From positions 5,798,001 to 5,862,000 of the forward strand of contig NZ_LT629791.1 of NCBI RefSeq assembly GCF_900105925.1: DNA of 64,000 bases. The letters are read 5' to 3'. Made by a program: the position numbers and the translations under genes. The notes beneath the pieces were generated by a model. The model had not been told where the DNA came from, did not search any database, and saw nothing but the letters and a program-made list of their open reading frames with translations. Source of the DNA: Jiangella alkaliphila. Its GTDB lineage: Bacteria; Actinomycetota; Actinomycetes; Jiangellales; Jiangellaceae. Each line of letters opens with the position of its first letter. The stretch's first letter is position 1. Shown here one piece after another: positions 51,114-59,690 of this stretch.

Positions 51114-51896
51114 TCAGTCTGCCACAGACGGCGGCGGAACCGGAAACCCGGCCTCGTCGAGAACCTCCCGGTCACGCGCGTCCAGCGCCGCCGGATCGAG
51201 CTGGGCGACGAGGTCCGGACGGCGCTCGGCGGTGCGCCGCAGCGCCTGGTCGCGCCGCCACCGCGCGACGTTGCCGTGGTGGCCTGAGAGCAGCACCTCT
51301 GGGACGTCCAGCCCGCGCCATGTCGGCGGCTTGGTGTAGACGGGGTATTCGAGCAGGCCGTCGGCGCCGTGCGACTCCTCGACCAGCGACTCCGGATTCC
51401 CGACGACGCCGGGCAGCAGCCTCGCGACCGCCTCGACGACGACGAGCGCGGCGACCTCGCCGCCGTTGAGCACGTAGTCGCCCAGCGACAGCTCGGTGAC
51501 GGGCATCCGGGTGGCGGCGTCGTCGACGAGGCGCGCGTCGATGCCCTCGTACCGCCCGCAGGCCAGCACCAGCCACGGCTCCGCGGCCAGCTCGTGGGCG
51601 ATGTGCTGGGTGAACGGCCGGCCCGACGGCGTCGGCAGCAGCAGCCGCGGCACGCTGCCGGACGCGCCGGAGCCGATGACGTCGTCGAGCGCCGCGCCCC
51701 ACACGTCGGGCTTCATCACCATGCCGGCGCCGCCGCCGTACGGGGTGTCGTCGACGGTGCGGTGCCGGTCGGCGGCCCAGTCGCGCAGGTCGTGGACACG
51801 CAGGTCGAGGACGCCGGCCTCGCGCGCCTTCCCGACCAGGGACAGGTCCAGGGGCGCGAGGTAGTCGGGGAAGATCGTGACGACGTCGATGCGCAT
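51114..51896 (-). CDS. trmD: tRNA (guanine-37 N1) methyltransferase
   Basis: 260 residues, ATG at 51896. '[41 protein letters not shown]', '[18 protein letters not shown]', '[56 protein letters not shown]' and '[15 protein letters not shown]' show the trefoil-knot SAM site and the C-terminal domain in full. It methylates G37 of tRNAs to prevent frameshifting. 8 bp after rimM. Confidence 0.97.
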   Translation of the reverse strand: MRIDVVTIFPDYLAPLDLSLVGKAREAGVLDLRVHDLRDWAADRHRTVDDTPYGGGAGMVMKPDVWGAALDDVIGSGASGSVPRLLLPTPSGRPFTQHIAHELAAEPWLVLACGRYEGIDARLVDDAATRMPVTELSLGDYVLNGGEVAALVVVEAVARLLPGVVGNPESLVEESHGADGLLEYPVYTKPPTWRGLDVPEVLLSGHHGNVARWRRDQALRRTAERRPDLVAQLDPAALDARDREVLDEAGFPVPPPSVAD

Positions 51897-51904
51897 ACGA
51901 AGGA

Positions 51905-52414
51905 TCAGTCCTCGAACAGTCCCGGCGGCGGGTCGACGACCACCCGCGACCCGGCGACGTCGACCTCAGGCACGATCTCGGTGACGAACGGGATCAGCGC
52001 CTCGCCGCCGGCCGTGCGCTCGATGGAAAGCAGGTCCTGGCTAGGCGCGTGGATGATCTCGCGCACGACGCCGAGCGGATCGCCGTCGACCCCGACGACG
52101 GCCAGCCCGACCAGCTGGTGGTCGAAGAACTCGTCGGGGTCGCCGGTCGTGGCGTCGTCGGGGATCTCGGCCACCAGCACGATGCCGCGCAGCCCCTCGG
52201 CGGCGGTGCGGTCGGCGACGCCGTCGAACGCGACCAGCAGCCGGCCGCTGTGCCAGCGGGACCCGAGGACTTTCAGCGGGCCCCGCCTGGCGGGTTCGGT
52301 GGCGAGCACGGCGCCGTCGGCGAACCGTTCGTCGGGCGTGTCGGTGCGCACGTCGACCGTGACCTCGCCGCGGACCCCGTGCGCGCGCCCGATGCGCCCG
52401 ACGGTGACGATCAC
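51905..52414 (-). CDS. rimM: Ribosome maturation factor RimM
   Basis: 169 residues from GTG 52414, just after the khpA stop; a longer in-frame start at 52459 would run into khpA. N-terminal barrel '[31 protein letters not shown]', linker, and PRC-barrel '[38 protein letters not shown]', then '[27 protein letters not shown]'. Aids 30S assembly. Confidence 0.95.
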   Translation of the reverse strand: MIVTVGRIGRAHGVRGEVTVDVRTDTPDERFADGAVLATEPARRGPLKVLGSRWHSGRLLVAFDGVADRTAAEGLRGIVLVAEIPDDATTGDPDEFFDHQLVGLAVVGVDGDPLGVVREIIHAPSQDLLSIERTAGGEALIPFVTEIVPEVDVAGSRVVVDPPPGLFED

Positions 52415-52421
52415 CGTGGCG

Positions 52422-52661
52422 TCAGCGCCCGTCGACGTCGACGAAGTCGATGCGGACACCGCCGTCGGACGACAGCGCCGCGACGACCGTGCGGAACGAG
52501 GTGGCCGTGCGGCCGCCGCGGCCGATGACCTTGCCGAGGTCGTCGGGGTGCACCCGGACCTCGAGCAGCCGGCCGCGGCGGAGCTGACGCGTGCGCACGC
52601 TGACCTCGTCGGGGTGGTCGACCACCCCGGCGACCAGGTGCTCCAGCGCCTCGGCCAGCAT
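52422..52661 (-). CDS. khpA: KH-domain RNA-binding protein KhpA
   Basis: 79 residues, ATG at 52661, sharing one base with the rpsP stop (TGATG). The KH motif is 'VHPDDLGKVIGRGGRTATSFRTVV' with the GxxG loop 'GRGG'. Small KH proteins between rpsP and rimM are KhpA; with KhpB they bind RNA and influence division and cell elongation. Confidence 0.93.
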   Translation of the reverse strand: MLAEALEHLVAGVVDHPDEVSVRTRQLRRGRLLEVRVHPDDLGKVIGRGGRTATSFRTVVAALSSDGGVRIDFVDVDGR

Positions 52662-53353
52662 CAGGACTCGTCCGTGCTCGCCTCGGCGGCCGGCGCGTCG
52701 TCGGCCTTCGCCTCGGCGGCCGGCGCGTCGTCGGCCTTCGCCTCGGCGGCCGGCGCGTCGTCGGCCTTGGCCTCAGCGGCGGGAGCCTCGTCGGCCTTGG
52801 GCGCCTCGGCCTTCTTCTCGGCCTTCTTCTCCGCCTTCTTCTCGACCTTCTTCTCGGCCTTCGGCGCCTCGGCGGGCGCCTCAGCCTTCGCGGCGTCGTC
52901 GGCCTTCGCGGCGGCGTCCTCGGTCTTGGCCGCGGCCGCCTCGGCCTTCTTGGCGGCGGACTTCTTGGCCGGCTTCTTCCGCGGCGTGGTGGCCTCGGAC
53001 CTCGGCTCGCCGTGCACCTCGGCCAGCGCGGCGTCGAACGCGACGCGCTTCTCGGGCTTCGGCTCGGCGACCTTGAGCGTGCCCTCGGCGCCCGGAAGGC
53101 CCTTGTGCTTCTGCCAGTCACCCGTGACCTTGAGGATCGCCAGCACCGGCTCGGTCGGCTGCGCGCCGACGCCCAGCCAGTACTGCGCGCGCTCGGAGTC
53201 GACCTTGATCAGGCTCGGCTCGGTCTTCGGGTTGTACAGGCCGATCTCCTCGATGGCCCGGCCGTCGCGCTTGGTACGCGAGTCGGCCACGACGATGCGG
53301 TAGTGCGGGGCGCGGATCTTGCCCATCCGCTTCAGCTTGATCTTGACAGCCAC
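52661..53353 (-). CDS. rpsP: 30S ribosomal protein S16 with a long repetitive Ala/Lys/Glu tail
   Basis: 230 residues, ATG at 53353. S16 proper is residues 1-85 ('[42 protein letters not shown]', '[23 protein letters not shown]'). The remaining 145 residues are a tail: first basic ('[20 protein letters not shown]'), then '[19 protein letters not shown]', then acidic decapeptide repeats '[10 protein letters not shown]'. Actinobacterial S16 often has a tail, but this one is long and its 30-bp units look freshly duplicated. Confidence 0.96.
   Translation of the reverse strand: MAVKIKLKRMGKIRAPHYRIVVADSRTKRDGRAIEEIGLYNPKTEPSLIKVDSERAQYWLGVGAQPTEPVLAILKVTGDWQKHKGLPGAEGTLKVAEPKPEKRVAFDAALAEVHGEPRSEATTPRKKPAKKSAAKKAEAAAAKTEDAAAKADDAAKAEAPAEAPKAEKKVEKKAEKKAEKKAEAPKADEAPAAEAKADDAPAAEAKADDAPAAEAKADDAPAAEASTDES
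52681..52800. repeat. 30-bp tandem repeat in rpsP tail
   Basis: Three almost identical 30-bp units (52681-52710, 52711-52740, 52741-52770) and one diverged unit (52771-52800), in frame, coding for [10 protein letters not shown] or a variant. Unit number may differ among strains without breaking the gene. Confidence 0.9.
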
Positions 53354-53575
53354 TGGGGTGGAGTCTCCTTGGAATGTTCACGCACGGGTGAGCCGCCGTC
53401 ACTTGAGTGGGGCACCGGAGACGACGATTCGATGGATCCGGTGTTCGAGGGTGAGAGGGCCGCACGCACGCCGGTTCAGCAGGACATTGTGCCAGATGGC
53501 GGCACCCAGACCCAAACAGCCCTCTCCCTTGTGAGACTCATCCCTGCCTGGACCTCGCCGGTGGGCTTCGGAGAC
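53354..53575. other. Intergenic region upstream of rpsP
   Basis: About 220 bp that must hold the rpsP operon promoter and the end of the MFS transcript. By eye no convincing -35/-10 pair or T-run hairpin. Confidence 0.4.
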
Positions 53576-54796
53576 CTACACCGTCTGGGCGGCCGGCTCC
53601 TCCGTCTGGACGGTCTCGGGCGCCGCGACCCGGCGGGCGAGCAGGACGATCGCGCAGGTCAGGATCGTGACGGCCATGGCGGCGACGAGCAGCCGGTAGT
53701 CGACGGCGGAGATCAGCGCCGCGCCGGTGGCGGTCCCGACCACCTGCGGACCGTTGAGCGCCATGTTCGTCGCGGCGGACGTCCGGCCCTGCAGGCGGGG
53801 CGGGGTGAGCCGCTGCCGCAGCGTCACCATCGCGACGACCGCCCACACCACGCCCAGCCCCAGCACGGCGGCGCCGACCGACACGACGATGGTCGACGGC
53901 GCCAGCGCGACGCCCAGCCCCACGGCCACGACGGCCAGCCCGATGCCCACCGCGGCCCGCTCCCCCGTCCGCCTGATCAGCAATGACGCCGTCAACCCGC
54001 CGACGATCGAGCCGCCGCCCTGGATGCTGGACAGCACGCCGAAGAACTCGCTCGGCAGGCCCAGCCCGTCGACGATCGCGAACGCCGTCGAGTTGGCGAA
54101 ACCGGTGATCGCGACCGCGATGCTCAGCAGCAGCATCAGGTCGGCCAGCTGGGGCGTGGCGCGCAGGTGCCGGAACCCGGCGGTCAGCTCGCGCCGGAAC
54201 CCCTCGCGCTCCTCGACCGGCGTCGGCGGGCTCTCGTCGACGCGGACGGTCAGCAGCACCAGCGCCGCGATGACCAGCATCGACGCCGTCAGGACGGCCA
54301 CCGCGCCCCCGCCGTACAGCGCGTAGACGCCGGCGCCGGCCAGCGGCGTGACCAGCCGCAATCCTTGGTCGAGCGTCGTGAGCAGCCCGTTCGCGCCGGC
54401 CAGCTCGTCGTCGTCGAGCAGGTCGCGCAGCAGCCCCGACTGCGCCGCCGCGGTGACGTAGCCGACCCAGCCGTACCCGAACGTGACCAGGTAGATCAGC
54501 CACATGTCGGCGGCGTCGTCGACGGCGAGCAGCGCCAGAACCCCGCCCGCCGCGACGACGTTGACGACGGCGACCAGCCGCTTGCGCGACAGGCGGTCGG
54601 CCAGCTGCCCGGCCAGCGGCGCCAGGAACACCGGCAGGCCGAGGGCCAGGAAGACCAGGCCGGCGGCGGCGTTGCTGCCGGTGAGGTCCTTGGCCCAGAT
54701 CGCGACCGTGAGGTAGAGCGCGCTGTCGCCGAAGTTGCTGAACGTCCAGGCGACGGTGAGCCGGCGGAACGGCCGGCGGGCCAGCGCGGACGGCAC
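53576..54796 (-). CDS. MFS transporter
   Basis: 406 residues from GTG 54796. About 12 membrane spans; the loop 2-3 motif is 'GQLADRLSRKRLV', typical of major facilitator proteins, and the sequence resembles MFS drug or metabolite exporters ('FANSTAFAIVDGLGLPSEFFGVLSSIQGGGSIVGGL'). It is the last gene of the ArsR-small protein-MFS operon, so its expression is likely lifted when the ArsR-type repressor lets go. Substrate unknown. Confidence 0.88.
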   Translation of the reverse strand: MPSALARRPFRRLTVAWTFSNFGDSALYLTVAIWAKDLTGSNAAAGLVFLALGLPVFLAPLAGQLADRLSRKRLVAVVNVVAAGGVLALLAVDDAADMWLIYLVTFGYGWVGYVTAAAQSGLLRDLLDDDELAGANGLLTTLDQGLRLVTPLAGAGVYALYGGGAVAVLTASMLVIAALVLLTVRVDESPPTPVEEREGFRRELTAGFRHLRATPQLADLMLLLSIAVAITGFANSTAFAIVDGLGLPSEFFGVLSSIQGGGSIVGGLTASLLIRRTGERAAVGIGLAVVAVGLGVALAPSTIVVSVGAAVLGLGVVWAVVAMVTLRQRLTPPRLQGRTSAATNMALNGPQVVGTATGAALISAVDYRLLVAAMAVTILTCAIVLLARRVAAPETVQTEEPAAQTV

Positions 54797-54800
54797 CGGC

Positions 54801-55010
54801 TCAGGCCGCGGTGATCAGCCGGTTGACGCCGGGCCGGCCGGCCCGCGTCGCGTTGGCACGGCGGTCGAGCAGCGCGGCCAGCCGGGCGGACCGGTCGGCC
54901 CAGCGGCGTAACCGGCGGCTGCGGACGAGCGCGCGCCGGGCGCGGTCGTGGGCGGCGGACGCGCGGCGCTCGGCGTGCGGGTCATAGTGGACGCTGGGGT
55001 CGACGATCAT
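54801..55010 (-). CDS. Small basic protein, unknown
   Basis: 69 residues from ATG 55010 (GGAG upstream), 9 bp after the ArsR gene and 4 bp before the MFS gene. Very Arg-rich and helical ('RRASAAHDRARRALVRSRRLRRWADRSARLAALLDRRANATR'). Tight spacing supports a real gene. Function unknown. Confidence 0.6.
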   Translation of the reverse strand: MIVDPSVHYDPHAERRASAAHDRARRALVRSRRLRRWADRSARLAALLDRRANATRAGRPGVNRLITAA

Positions 55011-55019
55011 GGCGGACTC

Positions 55020-55631
55020 CTACTGCTGGTCAGGGGTGGCGGCGGTGTGCGGATCGACGTCGGGGTCGGGGCTCAGCGCGCCGAGGAAGTGCACGACGCG
55101 GGCGCCGTCGGGCCGGGCCGAGCGGTCGCCGCGACGGTGCGCGAACCGCTCCGAGAGCTCATCCTGGAACTCGGCGAGCCGCTCGATCAGCTCGCTCAAC
55201 TCCTCGCGCGTCATCCAGAACGAGGACGTGTTGATCACCATCGACTGCAGCCAGTCGGGCCCGAGCTCCGCGGCCCGGACGAGGGTCCGATGCAGCCGCG
55301 CCGCCTCGCGGTCGACGATCACCCGGGCGAATGCCGACGCCTCACGCACCGACTCGGGATTCTCGACGTCGGGCCCGATGGTGCGGCTGCGGCTGGCCAG
55401 GCGCCACGGCTTCTCCCGCCCGCGCTGCTCCCCCGGCTCGACGTAGCCGTACTTCGCCAGCATGCGCAGGTGGAACGAGCAACTGGCGACGCTCTCGCCG
55501 GTGCGCTCGGCGCACTCGGTGGCGGTCAGTTCGGCTTCGATGCCCAGGAGGTCCATGAGCTGGAGACGCAACGGGTGCGCGAGAGCCCGCATGGACTGCG
55601 GGCCGGTGATCTTCTGCTGCTCCGTGGGCAT
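55020..55631 (-). CDS. ArsR/HTH_20-type transcriptional regulator
   Basis: 203 residues from ATG 55631. Winged helix in residues 10-85: 'MRALAHPLRLQLMDLLGIEAELTATECAERTGESVASCSFHLRMLAKYGYVEPGEQRGREKPWRLA'. The C-terminal half is helical and probably senses a ligand or dimerises. A perfect 24-bp palindrome lies 14 bp upstream, so it should repress its own operon, including the MFS transporter. Confidence 0.9.
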   Translation of the reverse strand: MPTEQQKITGPQSMRALAHPLRLQLMDLLGIEAELTATECAERTGESVASCSFHLRMLAKYGYVEPGEQRGREKPWRLASRSRTIGPDVENPESVREASAFARVIVDREAARLHRTLVRAAELGPDWLQSMVINTSSFWMTREELSELIERLAEFQDELSERFAHRRGDRSARPDGARVVHFLGALSPDPDVDPHTAATPDQQ

Positions 55632-55644
55632 GAGGTAAAGGTAT

Positions 55645-55668
55645 CTTGCTAAAGAGTTCTTTAGCAAG
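55645..55668. promoter_or_regulatory. Perfect palindromic operator upstream of the ArsR-type gene
   Basis: CTTGCTAAAGA-GT-TCTTTAGCAAG: 11-bp arms without mismatch, 14 bp before the start at 55631. AT-rich in a GC-rich genome, consistent with an ArsR-family binding site overlapping the promoter. 'GTTGTTGAG' direct repeats follow at 55670-55695. Confidence 0.8.
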
Positions 55669-56298
55669 GGTTGTTGAGAAAGAGTTGTTGAGGAAGGTGG
55701 TTCGCTGGTGGGGTTTGCCGAGTTGGCCTGCCCCCTGCTGCTTTCGATGGTCGGGGGCCGCCCCAAAGATGGCCCCGGCCTCCAAGGCCCGCTGTGGTCC
55801 AGCTCCGCTGGCCACTCACCCTTCCTAGACGGCGTTCCGGCGACCGACTCCGCTGTTCGTCACCCTCCGCTGGCCGCCTGCGGGGGTTCTTCACCCGCCG
55901 CAGGTGCACCTCACCCGCCAGAAGTGCGCACCCGACCCCAACCGACCCCAGCACGCTTCCCAGGCGAGTGAGGTGCACCCCAAGCGAGTGAGGTGCCCCA
56001 CCAACCCCGCCGGAAAGCGCTCACCCACGCCTCCGTTCCATGATCATCAAAGAAACGGTGCGCCCCGACGCCCCGAAACTTTGATGATCATGGAACGGGT
56101 GGAGCCAGCAGCGGCCAGCGAACCCGTCAGCCACAGCGGAGTCGGTCGCCAGAAGCGTGGCAACCGTGAGAGGCCGGCGGAGAGCGAACAGTCAGCGGGC
56201 CCGAAAGCCTGGGCCACTTTTCTCGGCCCCCTGATGCTGTGAGAACGAGGGCTGCGCCCTCGACCATCGAACAGCAGGGGGCCGAGGAACCAACGAGA
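55669..56298. other. 630-bp intergenic region with short repeats, no gene
   Basis: Between the ArsR operon and the amidohydrolase gene. Contains a few copies of GTGAGGTGC or its complement between 55905 and 56000 and the 19-bp inverted repeat listed separately. The frames in it are shadows. Confidence 0.55.
56034..56097. repeat. Perfect 19-bp inverted repeat
   Basis: CGTTCCATGATCATCAAAG (56034-56052) and its exact complement (56079-56097) with a 26-bp spacer. AT-richer than its surroundings. It can form a strong hairpin and may be a copy of a dispersed palindromic element or a bidirectional terminator. Confidence 0.8.
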
Positions 56299-57384
56299 TC
56301 AACGAACGACGCGACCTCGAAGAACGATCCGAACCGGATCGAGCAGCGTCTCCGGCGACACCCGCGGATCCTCGGCGTAGACGCACAGGTCGGCGGGCGA
56401 CCCCTCCTCGAGCAGCCCGCTCCCGCCCAGCAGGTACGACCGCGCCTTCCACGACGCGGCGGCGACGGCGTCGGGGGCGGGGATGCCGGCGGCGACGAAC
56501 TCAAGCACCTCGCGGGCGATCAGGCCGTGCGGCAGCTGACCTCCGGCGTCGGTGCCGGCGAACACCGGCACGCCGGCGTCGAAGGCGTCGCGGACGTTCT
56601 GGTGGCGGCGCTCGTGCAGCGACCGCATGTGCGCAGCGTAGGCCGGGAACTTGGGCGCGCCCTGGTCGGCGAACTTGGGGAAGATGTCGACCAGCACCAG
56701 AGTCGGCACCAGCGCCACGCCCCGCTCGGCCATCGAGGCGACCAGGTCGGACGAGAGCCCCGACCCGTGCTCGATGCCGTCGATGCCGGCGCCGAGCAGG
56801 TCGGGCAGCGCGTCCTCGCCGAAGACGTGCGCCGTGACGCGGGCACCCAGCTCGTGCGCCCGCGCGATCGCCGCGTCCAGCGCCCACCGCGGCCAGCACG
56901 GCGACAGGTCGCCCTTGTCGCGGTCGATCCAGTCGCCGACCAGCTTCACCCAGCCGTCTCCGCGCCGAGCCTCCTGCTCGACGTAGGCGACGAGCTCCTC
57001 GGGCTCGATCTCCCAGCCGAAGTTGCGCAGGTAGCGCTTCGTGCGCGCGATGTGCCGGCCGGCCCGGACGATCCGCGGCAGATCGTCGCGCGAGTCGACC
57101 CAGCGGGTGTCGATGGGCGAACCGGCGTCACGCAGGAGGAGGACGCCGGCGTCGCGGTCGGTGAGCGCCTGCTGCTCGGCGACGTCGTCGGGGACGGCGC
57201 CGTCGGCGGCGATGCCGACGTGGCAGTGGAGGTCGACGAGGCCGGGGAGGATCCATCCCGACCCGACCGTCGTCGCACCGGGGACCGGGTCGAAGGTGAC
57301 GACGCCGTCACGCACCCACACGTCGCGATGCTCGGCCTCGGGCAGGAGCACACCCCGCAGGTGCAGGGCCGGCGACCCGCTCAC
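56299..57384 (-). CDS. Amidohydrolase family protein
   Basis: 361 residues from GTG 57384, overlapping the ffh stop (GTGA). Metal-binding HxH in 'LPGLVDLHCHVG', a lysine in 'GDGWVKLVGDWI', His in 'ARVTAHVFGEDA' and 'GIEHGSGL', Asp in 'VFAGTDAGG', and the closing barrel strand 'GSPADLCVYAEDP' are as in imidazolonepropionase-like amidohydrolases. Full length. Substrate unknown; the coupling to ffh seems fortuitous. Confidence 0.9.
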   Translation of the reverse strand: MSGSPALHLRGVLLPEAEHRDVWVRDGVVTFDPVPGATTVGSGWILPGLVDLHCHVGIAADGAVPDDVAEQQALTDRDAGVLLLRDAGSPIDTRWVDSRDDLPRIVRAGRHIARTKRYLRNFGWEIEPEELVAYVEQEARRGDGWVKLVGDWIDRDKGDLSPCWPRWALDAAIARAHELGARVTAHVFGEDALPDLLGAGIDGIEHGSGLSSDLVASMAERGVALVPTLVLVDIFPKFADQGAPKFPAYAAHMRSLHERRHQNVRDAFDAGVPVFAGTDAGGQLPHGLIAREVLEFVAAGIPAPDAVAAASWKARSYLLGGSGLLEEGSPADLCVYAEDPRVSPETLLDPVRIVLRGRVVR

Positions 57385-58991
57385 CGCCGCTTGAGGAACT
57401 GCGTGATGTCGTCGGGCAGCTCGAGGTTCCCGTCACCGTCGGGCGCGGACCCGCCGAACGCGGAGGGCAGCTCGCCTGGCTGCGGCTCGGCCGTGCGCTT
57501 CTCGTCGGCGGCGGCGAGCTGGGCGGCCCGCTTGGCCGGGTTGCCCGACCGGGCGCCGCGCTTGCCCTTCTTGCCCTGCTTCGGCTGCTTGCCCTTGCTC
57601 TTCTTGCCCCCGATGCTGGGCATCCCGGGGATGCCACCGGCCATGCCGGGCATGCCGGGCATCCCGCCCATGCCTCCGAGCTTGCCGCGGGCGGCCTGGC
57701 TCATCATCTCGCGGGCCATGAAGAACCGCTCGACGAGCTGGTTGACCTCGCTGACCTCGCGGCCGGAGCCCTTCGCGATGCGAGAGCGCCGCGAGCCGTT
57801 GATGATCTTCGGGTTGGCCCGCTCGCCCGGCGTCATGGAGTGGACGATCGCCTGCACGCGGTCGAGCTCGCGCTCATCGAACGCCTCGAGCGCCTCGCGC
57901 ATCTGGCCGGCGCCGGGCAGCATGCCGAGCAGGCTCTTGAACGAGCCCATCTTCTTGATCGCCTGCATCTGCTGCAGGAAGTCGTCGAAGGTGAAGTCCT
58001 TGCCGCCCTTGGCCTGCAGCTTGCGGGCCATGTCCTCGGCCTGGTCGGCGTCGAAGGCCCGCTGCGCCTGCTCGATGAGCGTGAGCATGTCGCCGAGGTC
58101 GAGGATGCGCGAGGCCATCCGCTCGGGATGGAACACGTCGAAGTCGGTGAGCTTCTCGCCCGCCGACGCGAACATGACCGGCTTGCCCGTGACCGACGCG
58201 ACTGACAGGGCGGCGCCGCCGCGGGCGTCGCCGTCGAGCTTGGTGAGGACCACGCCGTCGAAGCCGACGCCGTCCTGGAACGCCAGAGCGGTCGTGACGG
58301 CGTCCTGGCCGATCATGGCGTCGACGACGAACAGCGTCTCGTCGGGCTTGACGGCGTCGCGGATGTCCGCGGCCTGCTTCATCAGCTCTTCGTCGACGCC
58401 CAGCCGGCCGGCGGTGTCGACGACGACGACGTCGTAGAGCTTGCTGGTCGCCTGCTCGATGCTGGACTTCGCGACGGTGACCGGGTCGCCCACGCCGTTG
58501 CCCGGCTCGGGCGCCCACACGGCGACGCCGGCCCGCTCGCCGACCACCTGCAGCTGGGTGACGGCGTTGGGGCGCTGCAGGTCGGCGGCGACAAGCAGCG
58601 GCTGCTTGCCCTGCTCCTTGAGCCAGAGGGCGAGCTTGCCCGCGAGCGTCGTCTTACCGGCACCCTGCAGACCCGCGAGCATGATGACCGTCGGCGGCTG
58701 CTTGGCGAAGCGCAACCGGCGCGTCTCGCCGCCCAGGATGCGGACCAGCTCGTCGTTGACGATCTTGATGATCTGCTGGGCGGGGTTGAGCGCCTGGGAG
58801 ACCTCCTCGCCCCGGGCGCGCTCGCGAACCGCCGCGATGAAGTCCTTGACCACCGGCAGCGCGACGTCGGCCTCGAGCAGCGCGACACGGATCTCGCGAG
58901 CGGTGGCGTCGATGTCGGCTTCGGAGAGACGACCCTTGCCACGGAGGTTCTTGAAGGTGGCGGTCAGGCGGTCGGAGAGGGTGGCGAACAC
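57381..58991 (-). CDS. ffh: Signal recognition particle protein Ffh
   Basis: 536 residues from GTG 58991 (GAGGA upstream). N domain 1-95, G domain with 'MLAGLQGAGKTTLAGKLA' (107-114 is the P loop), 'DVVVVDTAGRLGVD', 'LTKLDGDARGGAALS' and 'GEKLTDFDVFHPERMASRILDLGD'. M domain about 325-450, followed by Met/Gly-rich 'GGMGGMPGMPGMAGGIPGMP' and a Lys-rich tail. It binds signal sequences and delivers ribosomes to the membrane. Confidence 0.97.
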   Translation of the reverse strand: MFATLSDRLTATFKNLRGKGRLSEADIDATAREIRVALLEADVALPVVKDFIAAVRERARGEEVSQALNPAQQIIKIVNDELVRILGGETRRLRFAKQPPTVIMLAGLQGAGKTTLAGKLALWLKEQGKQPLLVAADLQRPNAVTQLQVVGERAGVAVWAPEPGNGVGDPVTVAKSSIEQATSKLYDVVVVDTAGRLGVDEELMKQAADIRDAVKPDETLFVVDAMIGQDAVTTALAFQDGVGFDGVVLTKLDGDARGGAALSVASVTGKPVMFASAGEKLTDFDVFHPERMASRILDLGDMLTLIEQAQRAFDADQAEDMARKLQAKGGKDFTFDDFLQQMQAIKKMGSFKSLLGMLPGAGQMREALEAFDERELDRVQAIVHSMTPGERANPKIINGSRRSRIAKGSGREVSEVNQLVERFFMAREMMSQAARGKLGGMGGMPGMPGMAGGIPGMPSIGGKKSKGKQPKQGKKGKRGARSGNPAKRAAQLAAADEKRTAEPQPGELPSAFGGSAPDGDGNLELPDDITQFLKRR

Positions 58992-59009
58992 GTCGGCTGG
59001 AGTCCTCGG

Positions 59010-59039
59010 GGTATAGGCAGCTGCAGGGATCCATCGCAA
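59010..59039 (-). promoter_or_regulatory. Candidate promoter of ffh
   Basis: On the minus strand TTGCGA (59039-59034), an 18-bp spacer, then TATACC (59015-59010), followed by the GAGGA site and GTG start 19 bp further. A reasonable sigma-70-type promoter. Confidence 0.5.
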
Positions 59040-59084
59040 GCCTAACGCGCCGCCGATGTCCGCGGCATGCGCCAGACTGCCGGT

Positions 59085-59690
59085 ATGCCTGCCGACGTGC
59101 GCATCCACCCGGCCACGGCGGAGCGCTGGGACGATCTCCGCGTCCTCCTCGCGCCCCGTGCCGAGGGCGGGGACGCCTGCTGGTGCCTGGCCTGGCGGCT
59201 GCCGTCGGGCGAGTTCGGGCGCATGCTGGGGCCCGACCGCGAGGACCGGCTGCACGAGCTGGTCGGCGGCGACGTGCCGCCTGGTCTGCTCGCCTACGTC
59301 GACGGCGAGCCGGCCGGCTGGTGCAACGTCGGGCCGCGGTCGGCGATGGCACGGCTGGTCCGCTCGACCACGATCCACCCGGTCGACGACCTCCCGGTCT
59401 GGTCGGTCGTGTGCTTCGTGGTGCGGACGGGTTACCGGCGGCGCGGGCTGGCCGAGGAGCTGCTGGACGGGGCGGTGGCGTTCGCGGCGGCGCACGGGGC
59501 GCCGGCGCTGGAGGGCTACCCGGTCGAGACCGGCGGGGCGCGCATCAGCACCTCGCTGGCCTATGTCGGGACGACGGGGATGTTCGAGCGGGCCGGGTTC
59601 GCCCGGGTGGCCGGCACGAACGCGACCAGCGGGCGGCGGCCGCGCTTCGTCATGCGCCACGACCTGGGCGAGGCCGCGGCGCGTGCGTGA
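59085..59690 (+). CDS. GNAT-family N-acetyltransferase
   Basis: 201 residues from ATG 59085 (ATG 59067 also possible). GNAT motif A is visible: 'VVCFVVRTGYRRRGLAEELLDGAVAFAAAHG' (V...R-x2-G-x-G/A-like), then 'YVGTTGMFERAGFARVAGTN'. The acceptor is unknown. Divergent from ffh. It overlaps the start of the alpha/beta hydrolase gene by 8 nt. Confidence 0.85.
   Translation: MPADVRIHPATAERWDDLRVLLAPRAEGGDACWCLAWRLPSGEFGRMLGPDREDRLHELVGGDVPPGLLAYVDGEPAGWCNVGPRSAMARLVRSTTIHPVDDLPVWSVVCFVVRTGYRRRGLAEELLDGAVAFAAAHGAPALEGYPVETGGARISTSLAYVGTTGMFERAGFARVAGTNATSGRRPRFVMRHDLGEAAARA

Noticed and set aside
52681..52800. 30-bp tandem units considered as a possible CRISPR or iteron array
   Set aside because: Units are directly adjacent without spacers and in frame in rpsP, giving [10 protein letters not shown] repeats.
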